From: Phycisphaerae bacterium
Lineage (GTDB): Bacteria; Planctomycetota; Phycisphaerae; UBA1845
Assembly (NCBI GenBank): GCA_029260235.1
Contig: JAJDDP010000211.1
Span: 19,329 to 83,328, forward strand
DNA: 64,000 nt
Direction: 5' to 3'
Both the position numbers and the translations under genes were made by a program. This document shows positions 19,401 through 28,382 of this stretch, one piece after another. The notes beneath the pieces are model-generated. The model had not been told where the DNA came from, did no database searches, and was given only the letters and a program-made list of their open reading frames with translations. The stretch's first letter is position 1. Each line of letters starts with the position of its first letter.

Positions 19401-20995
19401 CATGCCCCTTCGGATGGACCGTCGAACATAGCCGTGGCGCGAACCGGAAGGTTGACGCCGTCGTTCAATTCAACGCCGTAAAATCCGTCGCCGCCTGGCA
19501 GCGATGCGCACGCATCCGAAACAGCCTGCACCAGCACTAGCCCATCAACTGCGTCGACTCCATTGCCTAGGCCGTCGAGGCGAAGCGTGGTTTGCGGATT
19601 GGTGAAAACGTCGGCTTCGGTCGGGGCGAAGGTCACCGTAACATCAACCGTCTCAGCCCCGTTCTCGTCGCTGAAAGAGAATTCCAAGGCGTCGGCAACC
19701 GCGGCTTCGCAGCTTTGCAAGCTAAAGGCCGGGGCACTCACGAACTGTGGGGCCGCATCGAGAATGAAGGTGCGAAAGCTTCGACTGCCGTCGTTTGAGT
19801 CGGGCAAATCGAACTGATCGGTGCCGTCATCGGCCCGGATACCCCACGCCCAACGGCCTATCCTGAGGTCCATCAACTGCAACTGGGCTACCAGGTCTGC
19901 CTCTACATTATCCGGTCGAACCTCGGCCCGAATAGCCGAGTTGAACAGATCTTCTGGTTCGCCAGACGCGCCGAGGAACTCAAAGAAGAAGGTCAAGCTC
20001 AGCGGGTCTTCGCAATTGCCAGAATCAACGTCAAATCCAGGCAGCAGGGCTATGCCTTCGGGTATGGCTGTCTCATTGGCAGGGCCTGTCAACTGACCTG
20101 ACGGCGGGACGTTCTCAGCAACCGTGAACGCAGCCCCAAGTTGCCCCTCGAAAGTAAACTGCGTCTGATTGGCGCCCTCAATCCGCAGTCCCCAGTTCAA
20201 GGTCTCACCGAGCGGCAGCGCGTCGGCGGCGCCCAGTGCATAGGAAGTTGCAGTCGGAGGGATGACCTCGAACACGCGCAGCGGTTGCTCGAACGGATTC
20301 GCTTGATCGGTTCGGCTGACGAATATTTGAGCGCGTAACGGCACGTCGTCGCCCAAGAGCCAATTGAACGTCGTAGCCTGTCGGGCAGGATCAACACCGG
20401 TCGGGCAGAGCAGCACGGCATTCTCTAACCCTTGTCTTCCGATGCCATCCTCAGCCACTTCGAAAGGCGAACCAGTACCGCCGGTCGGTCGTCTGATGGT
20501 GCTGATTCCGTCGGTGATTTCGATACCCCAGAAGTAAGACCCGACGTCGAGGGTGACGGCAAATTGATCCTGCAAAGCCAACGCGGTGGAACAAATCACA
20601 CTGGTATTCTGTGCGTTATCAAAGATGTCAGGATCGCTACCCACCAAGAGAGTCACAGCCAAGTCATCCCCGTCCAGGTCGGAGGCAGACCAAATGAAGT
20701 TGACCTCACCGACAGCGACTTGAATGTCCTCAGGAGGGAACAGCAACGCCCCAGTTGGGATGGCAGCACCGGCTGCACCTGCGGTAAGGCAATCGGCGGG
20801 CTGGAGATTAGGAACCGGTTGGCCAGTATCACCACCGTCGGGGCCATCACCAGCAGACCCGCCCCCATTGCCGTCTCCGCCAGTAGAGCCGGCTCCAGTT
20901 CCACCAGCGCCACCGGCTAACGGATCACATCCCGCTAGGGCTAGAACGCTGACCAACAGGATGCCGAAAACATCTTTCTTACTGAATGAATGCAT
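16469..20995 (-). CDS. giant secreted lipoprotein: GACC modules, seven-repeat propeller, beta-helix (paralogue 3 of 3)
   Basis: The protein has 1508 residues from ATG 20995, preceded by ACGGAGAAG. The lipobox is LALAGCDPL followed by a Gly-rich tether. Residues to about 490 match paralogues 1 and 2 (ADALPLGETLNWGLRIEGA). Three cysteine units (GACCALDGSC, GACCQDDGSC, GACCLEDGSC) and Asp/Asn-rich DCNxN segments follow. Then come seven NHL/SBBP-like repeats, each carrying a GNVYVAG-x-SDNAFK-type core. The last third is a right-handed beta-helix with about seven GGGI/GGGM rungs of the polymorphic-outer-membrane-protein type, for example GGGMYIDDSSPTITQC. It probably stands on the cell surface. 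A role in adhesion or glycan binding is possible but not shown. Confidence 0.75.
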   Translation of the reverse strand: MHSFSKKDVFGILLVSVLALAGCDPLAGGAGGTGAGSTGGDGNGGGSAGDGPDGGDTGQPVPNLQPADCLTAGAAGAAIPTGALLFPPEDIQVAVGEVNFIWSASDLDGDDLAVTLLVGSDPDIFDNAQNTSVICSTALALQDQFAVTLDVGSYFWGIEITDGISTIRRPTGGTGSPFEVAEDGIGRQGLENAVLLCPTGVDPARQATTFNWLLGDDVPLRAQIFVSRTDQANPFEQPLRVFEVIPPTATSYALGAADALPLGETLNWGLRIEGANQTQFTFEGQLGAAFTVAENVPPSGQLTGPANETAIPEGIALLPGFDVDSGNCEDPLSLTFFFEFLGASGEPEDLFNSAIRAEVRPDNVEADLVAQLQLMDLRIGRWAWGIRADDGTDQFDLPDSNDGSRSFRTFILDAAPQFVSAPAFSLQSCEAAVADALEFSFSDENGAETVDVTVTFAPTEADVFTNPQTTLRLDGLGNGVDAVDGLVLVQAVSDACASLPGGDGFYGVELNDGVNLPVRATAMFDGPSEGACCALDGSCTEGMVDDCDGVFQGDGTTCETASCPSPVGACCQDDGSCAESTEADCSGVYLGDETACAGLECPLPLGACCLEDGSCAQGTADDCNGAYQGDGSTCGQISCPEPPRVPDCNGNGIDDALDISNGTSLDCNTNAVPDECDIAACETDSGCQDCDQNGVPDECDIAAKVISQIITSAGDGGVNGLDGPQRIAIDHSGNVFLVGRFSNNAFKITSSGIITEIITTSSGLDGPRGIAVDSLGNVYVAGGISDSAFKVTPAGLITEIIDSGGDGANNGLEAANAIAVGLTGNVFVAGSDSDNAFKVTPSGVITEVISASDGLDDPRGIATDISGNIYVAGRLSDNAFKISPAGVVTQIIDGNGDGAGNTLREPFDIAVDVGGNVYVSGGGSNNVFKITSAGIITVVIDETGDGLGNILEAPRGIAVDAKLNIYVVGRLSNNAFKITPDGGVAQIVDQNGGAASDSFNGAQGVAVDLQGRVYVTGSASDNAFVILPGGELSDCNSNGIPDECEPAPGRLFVDSSVEVPGDGTSWAAAFDTLTEALATAVESEGGVAEIWVASGRYTPAPALSEDRTSSFELVDGVALRGGFTGNEVCLSDRIPTTQPSVLSGDIEGNDFGGGPQLEPGVSNFENSVHVVTAIGVGPTTLLEGFTISGGNANIPTNGLPDQVGGGIYMTNSGPTISDCTVEGNFASESGGGMYIDDSSPTITQCDFNSNGASSGGGIFNESSSPALQLCTFAGNFASFPGQSFGGAGGGMMSSGGSPTVTACEFLSNFAEDAGGGISVESGNVVIVNSIFRSNEAGTCGGGGGGGLRIEGAASATVSNCTFTQNFAGCEGPDSGGGIHANGSLTMANTILWGNNISAQERTEEMQIGFSKTAPIVSFSCIEGLDTLVGNSNIGMDPLFGTALELLFGSPCIDVGNNSADIDASTPAVDPLPGTDFDGAVRIQNGGLSLTVDMGALEHAPTGPLQPGL

Positions 20996-21219
20996 GTTGA
21001 ACTTCTCCGTGCTGAACAACGTATTACCCGAGCAGACATGATAGCACAGCACCCGCTCGCCAGGAAAGAAAATGCATGCAAGTCTCGATCAAGGTCAAGA
21101 GCAGACCGCCCAGGCCAGGATTATCGGGAGCATTGTGAAACCGAACAGCTGAGACGCATGCTCCCGCCAAACCTGAGAAGCGAGTGACCTTCAGCATCTG
21201 GTAAGCTGGACCGCCACCG

Positions 21220-23394
21220 CTACCTCGTGACGGTAGCTCGCCCAATGTATCGATGTGCGGGGGGGGAATTGATTGTCTTGACCAGACGCCCACCGCCGGA
21301 TCGTAAGGACCGAACCCGTGAGGAAGAGCCGGCTTGCGGCCTAATGGTCCGCTGAATGGACTTAGCCCGCCGACTAAAGCGGTCACCGGACAAGACAAAT
21401 CGACCCGGAGTCCTTCGCAGAGTTCGGAGCACACCTGAGCCTGGTTGACTCAGCGCAGGCCCGCAGATGGTGTGCTGGTCCGGCGGAACCAGATGATTCA
21501 CTTCGTCGCAGAGCACGGTAAACAATTCGTTGCGCACATCAGGCATGTCATTGAGATCCTCGAACTGAACGACTTCACCGTCTGCCCCGGTGATGCGGCC
21601 ACCGTCTCGCCACTGCACCAATGAGAAGTTGCTCCCGCGGATGACCTCAAATTGCTCACTGGCGGGTAGCGTGCTTTCTTCAAGATTCCCACCACCACCA
21701 TGATGGATCACCGCGATGGTCTGACCGGCGGCTGAAAACTGAATCCCCACCGTGTTGTCTGGGGAATTGGTTAGCGGAGTGCCCACGCTGGCAAACCCTG
21801 AGTCATCTAGTGCGACGGTTCGGTCTGAGGGCAAGTTTAGTGCCGTCGGGGTGATGGCATCGCCGTCGAAGTTAAAGCGGTTGCCAAGTGCATCTTGGTC
21901 TGAGTTGGACAAGAACAGGAGCTGCGGCCCTGTTTGGCTCAGCTGAAGCGGGTTCAAACCAGCCCCTATGGCAGCAATCTGATCACTGACCGCTTCACCG
22001 CCAACCGTCAATCCGCCGGTGTCAGACGCGAGGCTCAACTGTGGATACCCAACGGGCTGGTTAGGGTTCAGCTCCACGTTGTCTCCAGATATGGTGGCAA
22101 ACGCGGACCCCGAATCGCCACCAGCCCCGATGGTGCCTCCGCCGCTGAGGTGATCACCGCGGGCGATGGCGCCAAAACCATCCGACACCACTGCGAGGTA
22201 ACTTGATCCCGCATCAAAGCCTGAATCTGCCACAGCTTGCAATGGCGAGTAAAACGCCCAACCAGAAGCGTTGTCGACTTGCTCAGCCAAGAACGTTGCC
22301 CCGTTGTTATCGACCAATTCCGCATTAGGACCAGCCAACTGAAGGTAGCTGAATCCGCCGTTGGCAAAGTCGGTCAGATAGGCCGGCTGGAAGGCTGGGT
22401 TTCCATCTACTGCGGTCAAGAAATCGTTGAAGTCAGGATTGGCTGGAACGCCGGCGTAACCGACGAATTGTGCGATGGCTGAGTTGGGCGCCCCGGCCGT
22501 GATCACGATGGGATCGGCAAATACAAAATCCATCGGTTCAGGTTCGATCACCACATCTGGAATCGGATTCACAAGGGGAGGATTCGTCGGAATTCGATCT
22601 TGGACCACCGCGTTTTGCTCGATGATCAACTGGTTGGTCGGCGCGATAATTTGGGGCGTTGCTTGCCGAGGGCCAAACCCTGTGTTGAGCGCGGACAAAC
22701 GGGTAACGTCAGAACCTTGAATTCTCACGATCTCCGCCGTTTGGCGGTGAAGTAGTTCTCGCAGTTGATCGGCTGCATCGCTGTCATCGCCAACTTCCGG
22801 CGGACCGGGAATCTGCCCTTGGACGATGCGCCACCGATGGCCAGCCAGCAAATCGTACGGGCCTGCCACGGGTGCCGTACCCTCAACAGTGGACGCACCT
22901 TCCATGGCTGCGAATGTGCTGACAGCTGGGCTTGCATTCGCCCCCTGTGGCTCGTGGCGGACGGAGTACCAGCCCGTATCACCCCCATGCACGTCCGGCA
23001 ACCAGGTCAATCGACCAAATGGCGTCTCCATGGCGATCTTGCTTCGTGTTCCTTCATCGGCGTAGAAGACGACGTAGCCACTTTCGATCACAACGCGCTT
23101 GCCGTCCGGCTCTTCGATCACCCTAACCTTAGAATTGATCCCTAAGTGGAAGACAATGTTCTCCACCAGCAATCCCAGGGCGTCGTCCTCGCCGGTTTCC
23201 AAGAGATGGCCAGAAAGAATTGACTGCAAGGGCCTGATGGCTTCGCCAACCATCCTCGGCGCGCCCACCATCAGCGTAACCCGGCCCATGTCACCCTCAG
23301 CCATCGACACGGCACCCATCATGCTGCCGTAGACGGTCGCGCAGAGCAGAGCAGCGAGTTTCGGCCTAGCGTTTTTTGAGAAATCAAGATTCAT
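21220..23394 (-). CDS. FecR-domain-containing secreted protein
   Basis: The protein has 724 residues from ATG 23394, with GGAAGGAACC upstream; a longer frame to 23439 lacks support. It has a signal peptide (LAALLCATVYGSMMGAVSMA). Residues of about 70-170 resemble a FecR domain (LGINSKVRVIEEPDG, AMETPFGRLTWLPD), here probably a surface or periplasmic module rather than a sigma-regulator partner, because no sigma factor or TonB receptor is adjacent. The middle is Gly/Asn-rich with beta character, and the C-terminal end is Arg/Ser-rich. It is last in the minus-strand group of surface proteins, 224 bp upstream of the giant lipoprotein gene. Confidence 0.65.
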   Translation of the reverse strand: MNLDFSKNARPKLAALLCATVYGSMMGAVSMAEGDMGRVTLMVGAPRMVGEAIRPLQSILSGHLLETGEDDALGLLVENIVFHLGINSKVRVIEEPDGKRVVIESGYVVFYADEGTRSKIAMETPFGRLTWLPDVHGGDTGWYSVRHEPQGANASPAVSTFAAMEGASTVEGTAPVAGPYDLLAGHRWRIVQGQIPGPPEVGDDSDAADQLRELLHRQTAEIVRIQGSDVTRLSALNTGFGPRQATPQIIAPTNQLIIEQNAVVQDRIPTNPPLVNPIPDVVIEPEPMDFVFADPIVITAGAPNSAIAQFVGYAGVPANPDFNDFLTAVDGNPAFQPAYLTDFANGGFSYLQLAGPNAELVDNNGATFLAEQVDNASGWAFYSPLQAVADSGFDAGSSYLAVVSDGFGAIARGDHLSGGGTIGAGGDSGSAFATISGDNVELNPNQPVGYPQLSLASDTGGLTVGGEAVSDQIAAIGAGLNPLQLSQTGPQLLFLSNSDQDALGNRFNFDGDAITPTALNLPSDRTVALDDSGFASVGTPLTNSPDNTVGIQFSAAGQTIAVIHHGGGGNLEESTLPASEQFEVIRGSNFSLVQWRDGGRITGADGEVVQFEDLNDMPDVRNELFTVLCDEVNHLVPPDQHTICGPALSQPGSGVLRTLRRTPGRFVLSGDRFSRRAKSIQRTIRPQAGSSSRVRSLRSGGGRLVKTINSPPAHRYIGRATVTR

Positions 23395-23505
23395 GGCTGG
23401 TTCCTTCCAGAAGATGCCTGCGGCTGGCCATCCATGCACAACTGCGATGCCATTCCGTCAGCGACCCCAAGAGCTGGTTCATTCTCCGAGCGCGCCAAGA
23501 TACTG

Positions 23506-23760
23506 TCAAGGGATCATCAAGGATGAGACATCTGGAAATAACTTTTGCCAACTGCGGATCTCAGGCGTGCGGTCTGCTTGGCGAACCGTCTCGACATGCT
23601 CGCTGATGGCGCAAAGAACCAACTCGCCGTATGAGGCTATGCCGTCGATCTTGATCTCTTTGGCCCCGGTGACGAAGTTGGTCACCACCACCGGATGATC
23701 CGGCGAAAGCGCAAAGGCCGGGGCGCCCAAATTTTGTTGGGGGAACTTCTGCTCAGCGGG
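23506..23760 (-). pseudogene. carB: carB relic (carbamoyl-phosphate synthase large-subunit fragment)
   Basis: On the minus strand the frame reads LSPDHPVVVTNFVTGAKEI, then KIDGIASYGEL, then AISEHVE. This matches the CAD-like CarB signature (HPVV-ISKF-x3-AKEI-x-DAVA-x2-G-x3-AISEHVE) over about 45 residues. The expected NAGVHSGDAT that follows is absent and the frame ends soon after at SSLMIP. The only start is a TTG at 23730, with an in-frame stop 12 codons upstream of it. No other CarB part is nearby. I read it as a decayed fragment left by a rearrangement, not a functional gene. Confidence 0.55.
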
Positions 23761-23780
23761 ACACTATGAATCGCTCAACA

Positions 23781-23807
23781 CTGGAAAGAGGCGGAGCCTC
23801 TTTCCAG
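23781..23807. other. perfect 12-bp inverted repeat (hairpin)
   Basis: CTGGAAAGAGGC and its exact complement GCCTCTTTCCAG are separated by GGA. No T-run follows on either strand. It lies between the carB relic and the first cytochrome gene and may act as a bidirectional terminator or mark an insertion boundary. Confidence 0.55.
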
Positions 23808-24011
23808 AAGCCAAATTGGTCGCGGAGTGCACATCCAAAGGCAGCCACCACCGCGGCCAAAACCGATTCGCCAATATTTGGCAAGGAAAATGCTGGCCCT
23901 ATGAAGCAGCGAGCGGTACGCTCTCGCCAGCGGTGTGCCTCTGGCGGTGATGGTGGAAACCCGGTTAGACTGCCAGAAACCAACATCGGAGCAAAGGATC
24001 GGGACGCGATA
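23808..24011. other. leader of the cytochrome cluster, no gene recognised
   Basis: The 617 bp from 23395 to 24011 contain only the carB relic and the hairpin. The frame of the first cytochrome stays open upstream to 23766, but its translation is Arg/Gly/Ser-rich, lacks a signal peptide and would bury the real one. A promoter for the cytochrome operon probably lies here, but no convincing -35/-10 pair was found. Confidence 0.4.
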
Positions 24012-25256
24012 ATGCCGAAACCAAGGTCGAGTGTACAACGGATTGTGCTCGGAACCCTTTTCATGGCTGGCATCCCTGCCTGTCAGATTGATCCACCGAC
24101 ATCCAGCCCCAGTCCCAGCGGCACGCCGGAGTTCCTCGGCTCGACAACCTGTGCCGCTTGCCATCCCAGCCTTGGAGCACTGCACGCAGTTCATGGGCAC
24201 GCCAACGCATTGACCTTGATCGAAGGCGAGGGGCCTGGTTTTCCAGAAACCGATCCGCCGCAAGCGCCGCTCGAGGCCCCGGGTGGGCTAGGGTGGGAGA
24301 ATCTCTCCTATCTCGTCGGAGGATACAAGCTGGCTGGCAGGGCCGTGGACAGGGATGGCTTCCTCCTGATTGACGGCTCAACCGGCGAATACCTGCAATC
24401 CAATCGCAGCCATCCGGTGACGGGAACCCTGGCGGGGCTGGTTTCTTTCGATATCGACAACGTCATCGGGCAACCCTTCACCATCGCGTGCTTTAGATGT
24501 CACACTACTGGGGCGGCTTCATTTGATGGCAACGGGGGTATCCGGCAGGGCGGCAGAATCGGTATCGAGGGCACTTGGGCTGAGGGCGGCGTGGGCTGCG
24601 AGGCCTGCCACGGCCCGGGGAGTTTGCATATCCCGGCGCCAGAGCAGGGAAACATCACCGTGGACAGCTCTGCCCAGGCCTGCGGGACTTGCCACACCCA
24701 CGACGACCGCCCGGATGAAATCCAGGTCGAAAAGGGCTTCTTGCTCGGCAACCAGCAATTCGCGGAAGTCCTAGCGAGTCCCCATGCCGACTTTGATTGC
24801 ACAGTCTGTCATGATCCGCACCGCTCAGTGATTCATGACCGGGACCTGGCCATACGCAACGAGTGCCAAACTTGCCATCCCGAGCGGGACACTGCTTCGC
24901 ACGAAGGCAAGATCTTCTCCCAAGATGACTACGCTGAAGCATTGACCTGCATGAGTTGCCACATGTCGCTGGCGGGAAGATCAGCCATCAGCGCGGATGC
25001 AGAACGAACAGCCAACAACGGAGGGCGCATCGGCGACACGCGAACTCATATTATATGGATCAACACAGATCCGGTCGGACTAGACGACATCCTCGGCGCG
25101 GAGGATGGCATTTGGCCGACCGATTCAGAAGGCAAGGCAGCAATAACCTTGGACTTCATTTGCTTACGCTGCCACACCGGACTGGGAAATGCATTCAAAC
25201 TGGAGCTTGCGGGTGCGGCCGCAATCGCCCCAGGATTGCACGGCACAACGGAGTAG
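24012..25256 (+). CDS. octaheme c-type cytochrome lipoprotein
   Basis: The protein has 414 residues from ATG 24012. Its hydrophobic leader ends AGIPACQID, a plausible lipobox at Cys25. Eight heme sites are present in order: CAACH, CFRCH, CEACH, CGTCH, CTVCH, CQTCH, CMSCH, CLRCH. A heme-poor stretch (about residues 60-150) separates the first site from the rest. The N-terminal part resembles cytochrome c554-like or OmcA-type decaheme lipoproteins in layout, but no family is assigned with certainty. It is followed after 34 bp by an outer membrane barrel gene. In known porin-cytochrome conduits, a lipoprotein cytochrome plugs such a barrel, so this is a likely periplasmic-side or surface partner. 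Confidence 0.8.
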   Translation: MPKPRSSVQRIVLGTLFMAGIPACQIDPPTSSPSPSGTPEFLGSTTCAACHPSLGALHAVHGHANALTLIEGEGPGFPETDPPQAPLEAPGGLGWENLSYLVGGYKLAGRAVDRDGFLLIDGSTGEYLQSNRSHPVTGTLAGLVSFDIDNVIGQPFTIACFRCHTTGAASFDGNGGIRQGGRIGIEGTWAEGGVGCEACHGPGSLHIPAPEQGNITVDSSAQACGTCHTHDDRPDEIQVEKGFLLGNQQFAEVLASPHADFDCTVCHDPHRSVIHDRDLAIRNECQTCHPERDTASHEGKIFSQDDYAEALTCMSCHMSLAGRSAISADAERTANNGGRIGDTRTHIIWINTDPVGLDDILGAEDGIWPTDSEGKAAITLDFICLRCHTGLGNAFKLELAGAAAIAPGLHGTTE

Positions 25257-25290
25257 GCCCGCCGGTATCGACGCGGTCACCAGTATTTGG

Positions 25291-27366
25291 ATGAGACCAG
25301 GAGTGCGCTATCCTGCCATGCTCTTGATGTGGACCTCGGCGGTTGCCGGTTCTGCGTTTGCCGCTGCGCCGACTGCTGAGCGATCGGCTGACGACCAGCC
25401 CAGCCGCATCGAACCAGGCATGTTTCATCTGAGTTTTGATGACCTGTATTTCGAATTCGAATCCGACTATCAGGAACGACGCGTGCGGTCCCGGTCGGCG
25501 GGCAGACGGGATACCGTGCAGATCAACAAGGACTTGGAACTTCGCGAGTTGTTGGGTTTCAGACTCCACGGCGATTTGATCGATCCCAATCTGTTGGAAT
25601 TCTCAGCAGGGTTCGAGTTCGGCATGGGCCAATCGCGATTCCACGAGGATCTGGGGGTGTTCGATGAAAACGATTCTGCCAACGGCGTCCTGCTAAACTA
25701 CGATCTATCCCTCGACCTGTTCCGATCCAAGCCGGTATCGGTGCATGCCTACGCCCGGCGTCAAGACGCCCGCATTCCTCGGAGCTTCTTGCCTAGTTTG
25801 CGTGAACAGCAGGACGAGGCCGGCGTATCGGTGGTGGCCGTCACTGGCAACCTAACTACCGAGTTTGGCCTAAGCTGGAGCCAACTCGAAAGGGAGGGCA
25901 ACCGGCAGGACTTGGACGACGAACGCGAAGAAAATCTACGATTCTATATCGACAGCGACTGGGACATCGCCGAGGGACACAAGCTTCGCCTCCGCTTCGA
26001 CCACGAACGGCTGGTCAACACCTTCCAAGGCAGTGCCTTCGATTTTGATACCACACGAACCGAACTGCGGCTCGATCATGAAATAGCCTTTGGCTCGGCT
26101 CAGCAGCACAGCCTGGACAGTTTTCTCCGCTTCAACAATGAACGTGGCGACTTGCCCCGAGACGAGTTCGAAGCTGCCACGAGGTTGTCGCTCACCCACA
26201 GCGAGAAGTTCCGCACTATTTGGCGTTATGGCTACTACAAGTTCGAGCAGAGCGCCCTAGACGTCGATCAGCACCGGTTCGACGCGACGGTCGTCTACAC
26301 GCCCAACGACGCTTGGCGAATCACCGTGGACGGGTTCGCCATGCACGAGTTCGCCAGTGACGATGTTGACGTCGATGAGTACGGCGGGCTGTTGGACGTT
26401 AGCTATCGCAAAGAGAATTCACTCGGTGAACTGAACGTCAATGCCGCCTTCGGTTGGACGCGTACCCTCACCCGCGGGGATGGTGGGCGGCGCTTCGTCC
26501 GCAACGAAGCCCACGACCTCGACACCATACGCCCGGTCTACCTGCGAGAAACCGGCGCCGTGCCGGGTTCCATATTCGCGCACAATGCCGCCCGCAGTCA
26601 ACGATTCGTGGTGGGCGTCGATTACCGCTTCAGCTATGTCGGGGGCAGGGTGGTGCTGTTCCGCATTCCGTCGGGGCGAATTGAGGACGATGAGGTGGTC
26701 TACTTTGACTACGACTACCACATACCCACCGATGCCAGTGTGAACAGTATCCGCACCGACTTCCTGCTCGAACACCGGTTCAATTTTGGTTTGACCCCCT
26801 ACTATCATTTCGAGGGTCGCTTTGAAGACGCCGACAATGAAGGGCCTGTGGTACTGCTCCGCGACCACATGGATCGCCACCGCATCGGCCTGCGGTTCGA
26901 GAAGCAGCATTGGAGCGTGACCGGCGAACTCGAAGTCTTCGACGATACCATCGAACCCTACGATGCCTTCCATTTCACCGGCAGGGTAGCCCTCCTAAGA
27001 ACGCCCGCCCATAATACAGAGCTATCTGGTGAACTGTCTCGCTATTGGTTTGAAGGTGGGTTGGATGATCGCCGGGTCTGGTGGCTGGATTTACGGCTGA
27101 CGGACCGCTGGCAAATCAACCCCTACTTATCGCTGACCACCGGGGCAGCTTATCGCTTCGAGGATGACTCGGTGGGCGGTCTCACCAATGGCGTGGACGT
27201 CGATGTCGTGTTCGCCTACACGCGGAATTACCTGACCGTGGAAGTGGCAGGTGAGTACAATTTGCTTTCGTACGCCGATCCGCGCGATGAAGGGTTTGGT
27301 GTGTTCATCAACGTGCGTCGAGATCTAAGCCACTTGATTCCCAGGAGCCTGAGGGCATCACGGTGA
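25291..27366 (+). CDS. outer-membrane beta-barrel, probable cytochrome porin
   Basis: The protein has 691 residues from ATG 25291. A signal peptide (AMLLMWTSAVAGSAFAAA) leads into a long series of alternating hydrophobic/charged strands rich in Phe, Tyr, Arg and Asp (LLEFSAGFEFGMGQ, KFRTIWRYGYYKFEQ, WWLDLRLTDRWQINPY). This is the pattern of a large barrel of perhaps 22-28 strands. It lies between an octaheme lipoprotein and NHL and cytochrome genes. Geobacter porin-cytochrome conduits place an MtrB-like or OmbB-like barrel the same way. No CXXC near the N-terminus, as seen in MtrB, is present. A start at ATG 25318 would also keep most of the signal. The end of the gene overlaps the next start by GTGA. 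Confidence 0.75.
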   Translation: MRPGVRYPAMLLMWTSAVAGSAFAAAPTAERSADDQPSRIEPGMFHLSFDDLYFEFESDYQERRVRSRSAGRRDTVQINKDLELRELLGFRLHGDLIDPNLLEFSAGFEFGMGQSRFHEDLGVFDENDSANGVLLNYDLSLDLFRSKPVSVHAYARRQDARIPRSFLPSLREQQDEAGVSVVAVTGNLTTEFGLSWSQLEREGNRQDLDDEREENLRFYIDSDWDIAEGHKLRLRFDHERLVNTFQGSAFDFDTTRTELRLDHEIAFGSAQQHSLDSFLRFNNERGDLPRDEFEAATRLSLTHSEKFRTIWRYGYYKFEQSALDVDQHRFDATVVYTPNDAWRITVDGFAMHEFASDDVDVDEYGGLLDVSYRKENSLGELNVNAAFGWTRTLTRGDGGRRFVRNEAHDLDTIRPVYLRETGAVPGSIFAHNAARSQRFVVGVDYRFSYVGGRVVLFRIPSGRIEDDEVVYFDYDYHIPTDASVNSIRTDFLLEHRFNFGLTPYYHFEGRFEDADNEGPVVLLRDHMDRHRIGLRFEKQHWSVTGELEVFDDTIEPYDAFHFTGRVALLRTPAHNTELSGELSRYWFEGGLDDRRVWWLDLRLTDRWQINPYLSLTTGAAYRFEDDSVGGLTNGVDVDVVFAYTRNYLTVEVAGEYNLLSYADPRDEGFGVFINVRRDLSHLIPRSLRASR

Positions 27367-28382
27367 TCCGAGAATCAATCATCTTCCTGGCATGTATGGT
27401 GATCGTGGCTGGCTGCTCGGCGCATCGCGTCGAATTGTTGGTACCACCCGACCCGCCAATCCAGTGGCCCGCGTCGCCGGATGTTTCGCGGGTGAGGTAT
27501 CTTGGGCAATTGACCGGGAGCACGGACACCGACACACGCGCCGGCTCTACAAAATTTTGGCAGGAACTCATCCACGGCCCGGTCGCGCCCTCGATGATGG
27601 TTACGCCGCACGCTGTAGCCGCAGACCCTGAAGGCAGGCGCGTAGCCGTGGCTGACACCAATGGCCGCTGCGTCCACCTCTTTGACGTGGTCACGCCAAG
27701 TTATCAACGAATTGAACTGGCTAATCGGTCGGGCAAGCGGTTTGAGTGCCCCACCGGCGTAGCCTGGGTCGGCTCAGACCTCTGGGTGACCGACAGTGAA
27801 TTGCATGCGGTGGCTGTTGCAGTCGGCGTTGGAGGCGGACGACTCATCGGCCTCGACGTGCTCAAGCGGCCTGCGGGCTTGGCCTATTGCCCGGCGAACC
27901 AGCTATGCTATGTCGCGGACGCCGATGCCCATACCATCTACGCGTTCGACCAGGCGGGTCAGCTGGCCTTTCAGTTCGGCAGCCATGGTGCGGATCCGGG
28001 GCAGTATAATCGACCGACGCACGTCGCCTGTGACGGGGATTCGTTGCTGGTGGCTGACTCCATGAATTTCCGGGTGCAGCGACTCGCCTTAGATGGTACA
28101 CCAATAGATGCGCTGGGCCGTAAGGGGGACGCTAGCGGTGATCTCTCTTTGCCCAAGGGTGTAGCCCTCGATGCTGAGGGTAATCGTTGGGTCGTCGATG
28201 CCCATTTTGAGAATGTGCAGGCATTCGACGATCAAGGACGGCTACTCATGGCCTTTGGGCGTGAAGGACAAGCACCGGGTGAATTCTGGTTGCCGGCTGG
28301 GGCGTGCATCGACTTGAAGCAGCGTCTCTGGGTGGCTGATACATACAATCGGCGGGTACAGGTGTTCGAGTTATTGCCATGA
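27363..28382 (+). CDS. NHL-repeat (six-bladed propeller) lipoprotein 1
   Basis: The protein has 339 residues with a GTG start overlapping the previous stop (GTGA), so it is translationally coupled. The leader is FLACMVIVAGCSA, lipidated at Cys18. The mature part contains repeated NHL blades: GRRVAVADTNGRCVHLFD, ADADAHTIYAFDQ, LLVADSMNFRVQRL, RLWVADTYNRRVQVFE. The fold gives a rigid propeller used for protein contacts. It alternates with multiheme genes here, and a second NHL lipoprotein lies at 30791. It probably helps assemble or hold the extracellular cytochromes; this is inferred from position. Confidence 0.8.
   Translation: MIRESIIFLACMVIVAGCSAHRVELLVPPDPPIQWPASPDVSRVRYLGQLTGSTDTDTRAGSTKFWQELIHGPVAPSMMVTPHAVAADPEGRRVAVADTNGRCVHLFDVVTPSYQRIELANRSGKRFECPTGVAWVGSDLWVTDSELHAVAVAVGVGGGRLIGLDVLKRPAGLAYCPANQLCYVADADAHTIYAFDQAGQLAFQFGSHGADPGQYNRPTHVACDGDSLLVADSMNFRVQRLALDGTPIDALGRKGDASGDLSLPKGVALDAEGNRWVVDAHFENVQAFDDQGRLLMAFGREGQAPGEFWLPAGACIDLKQRLWVADTYNRRVQVFELLP

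Noticed and set aside
23766..24011. Longer N-terminus for the first octaheme cytochrome
   Set aside because: The added 82 residues are low-complexity and would place the signal peptide and lipobox internally.
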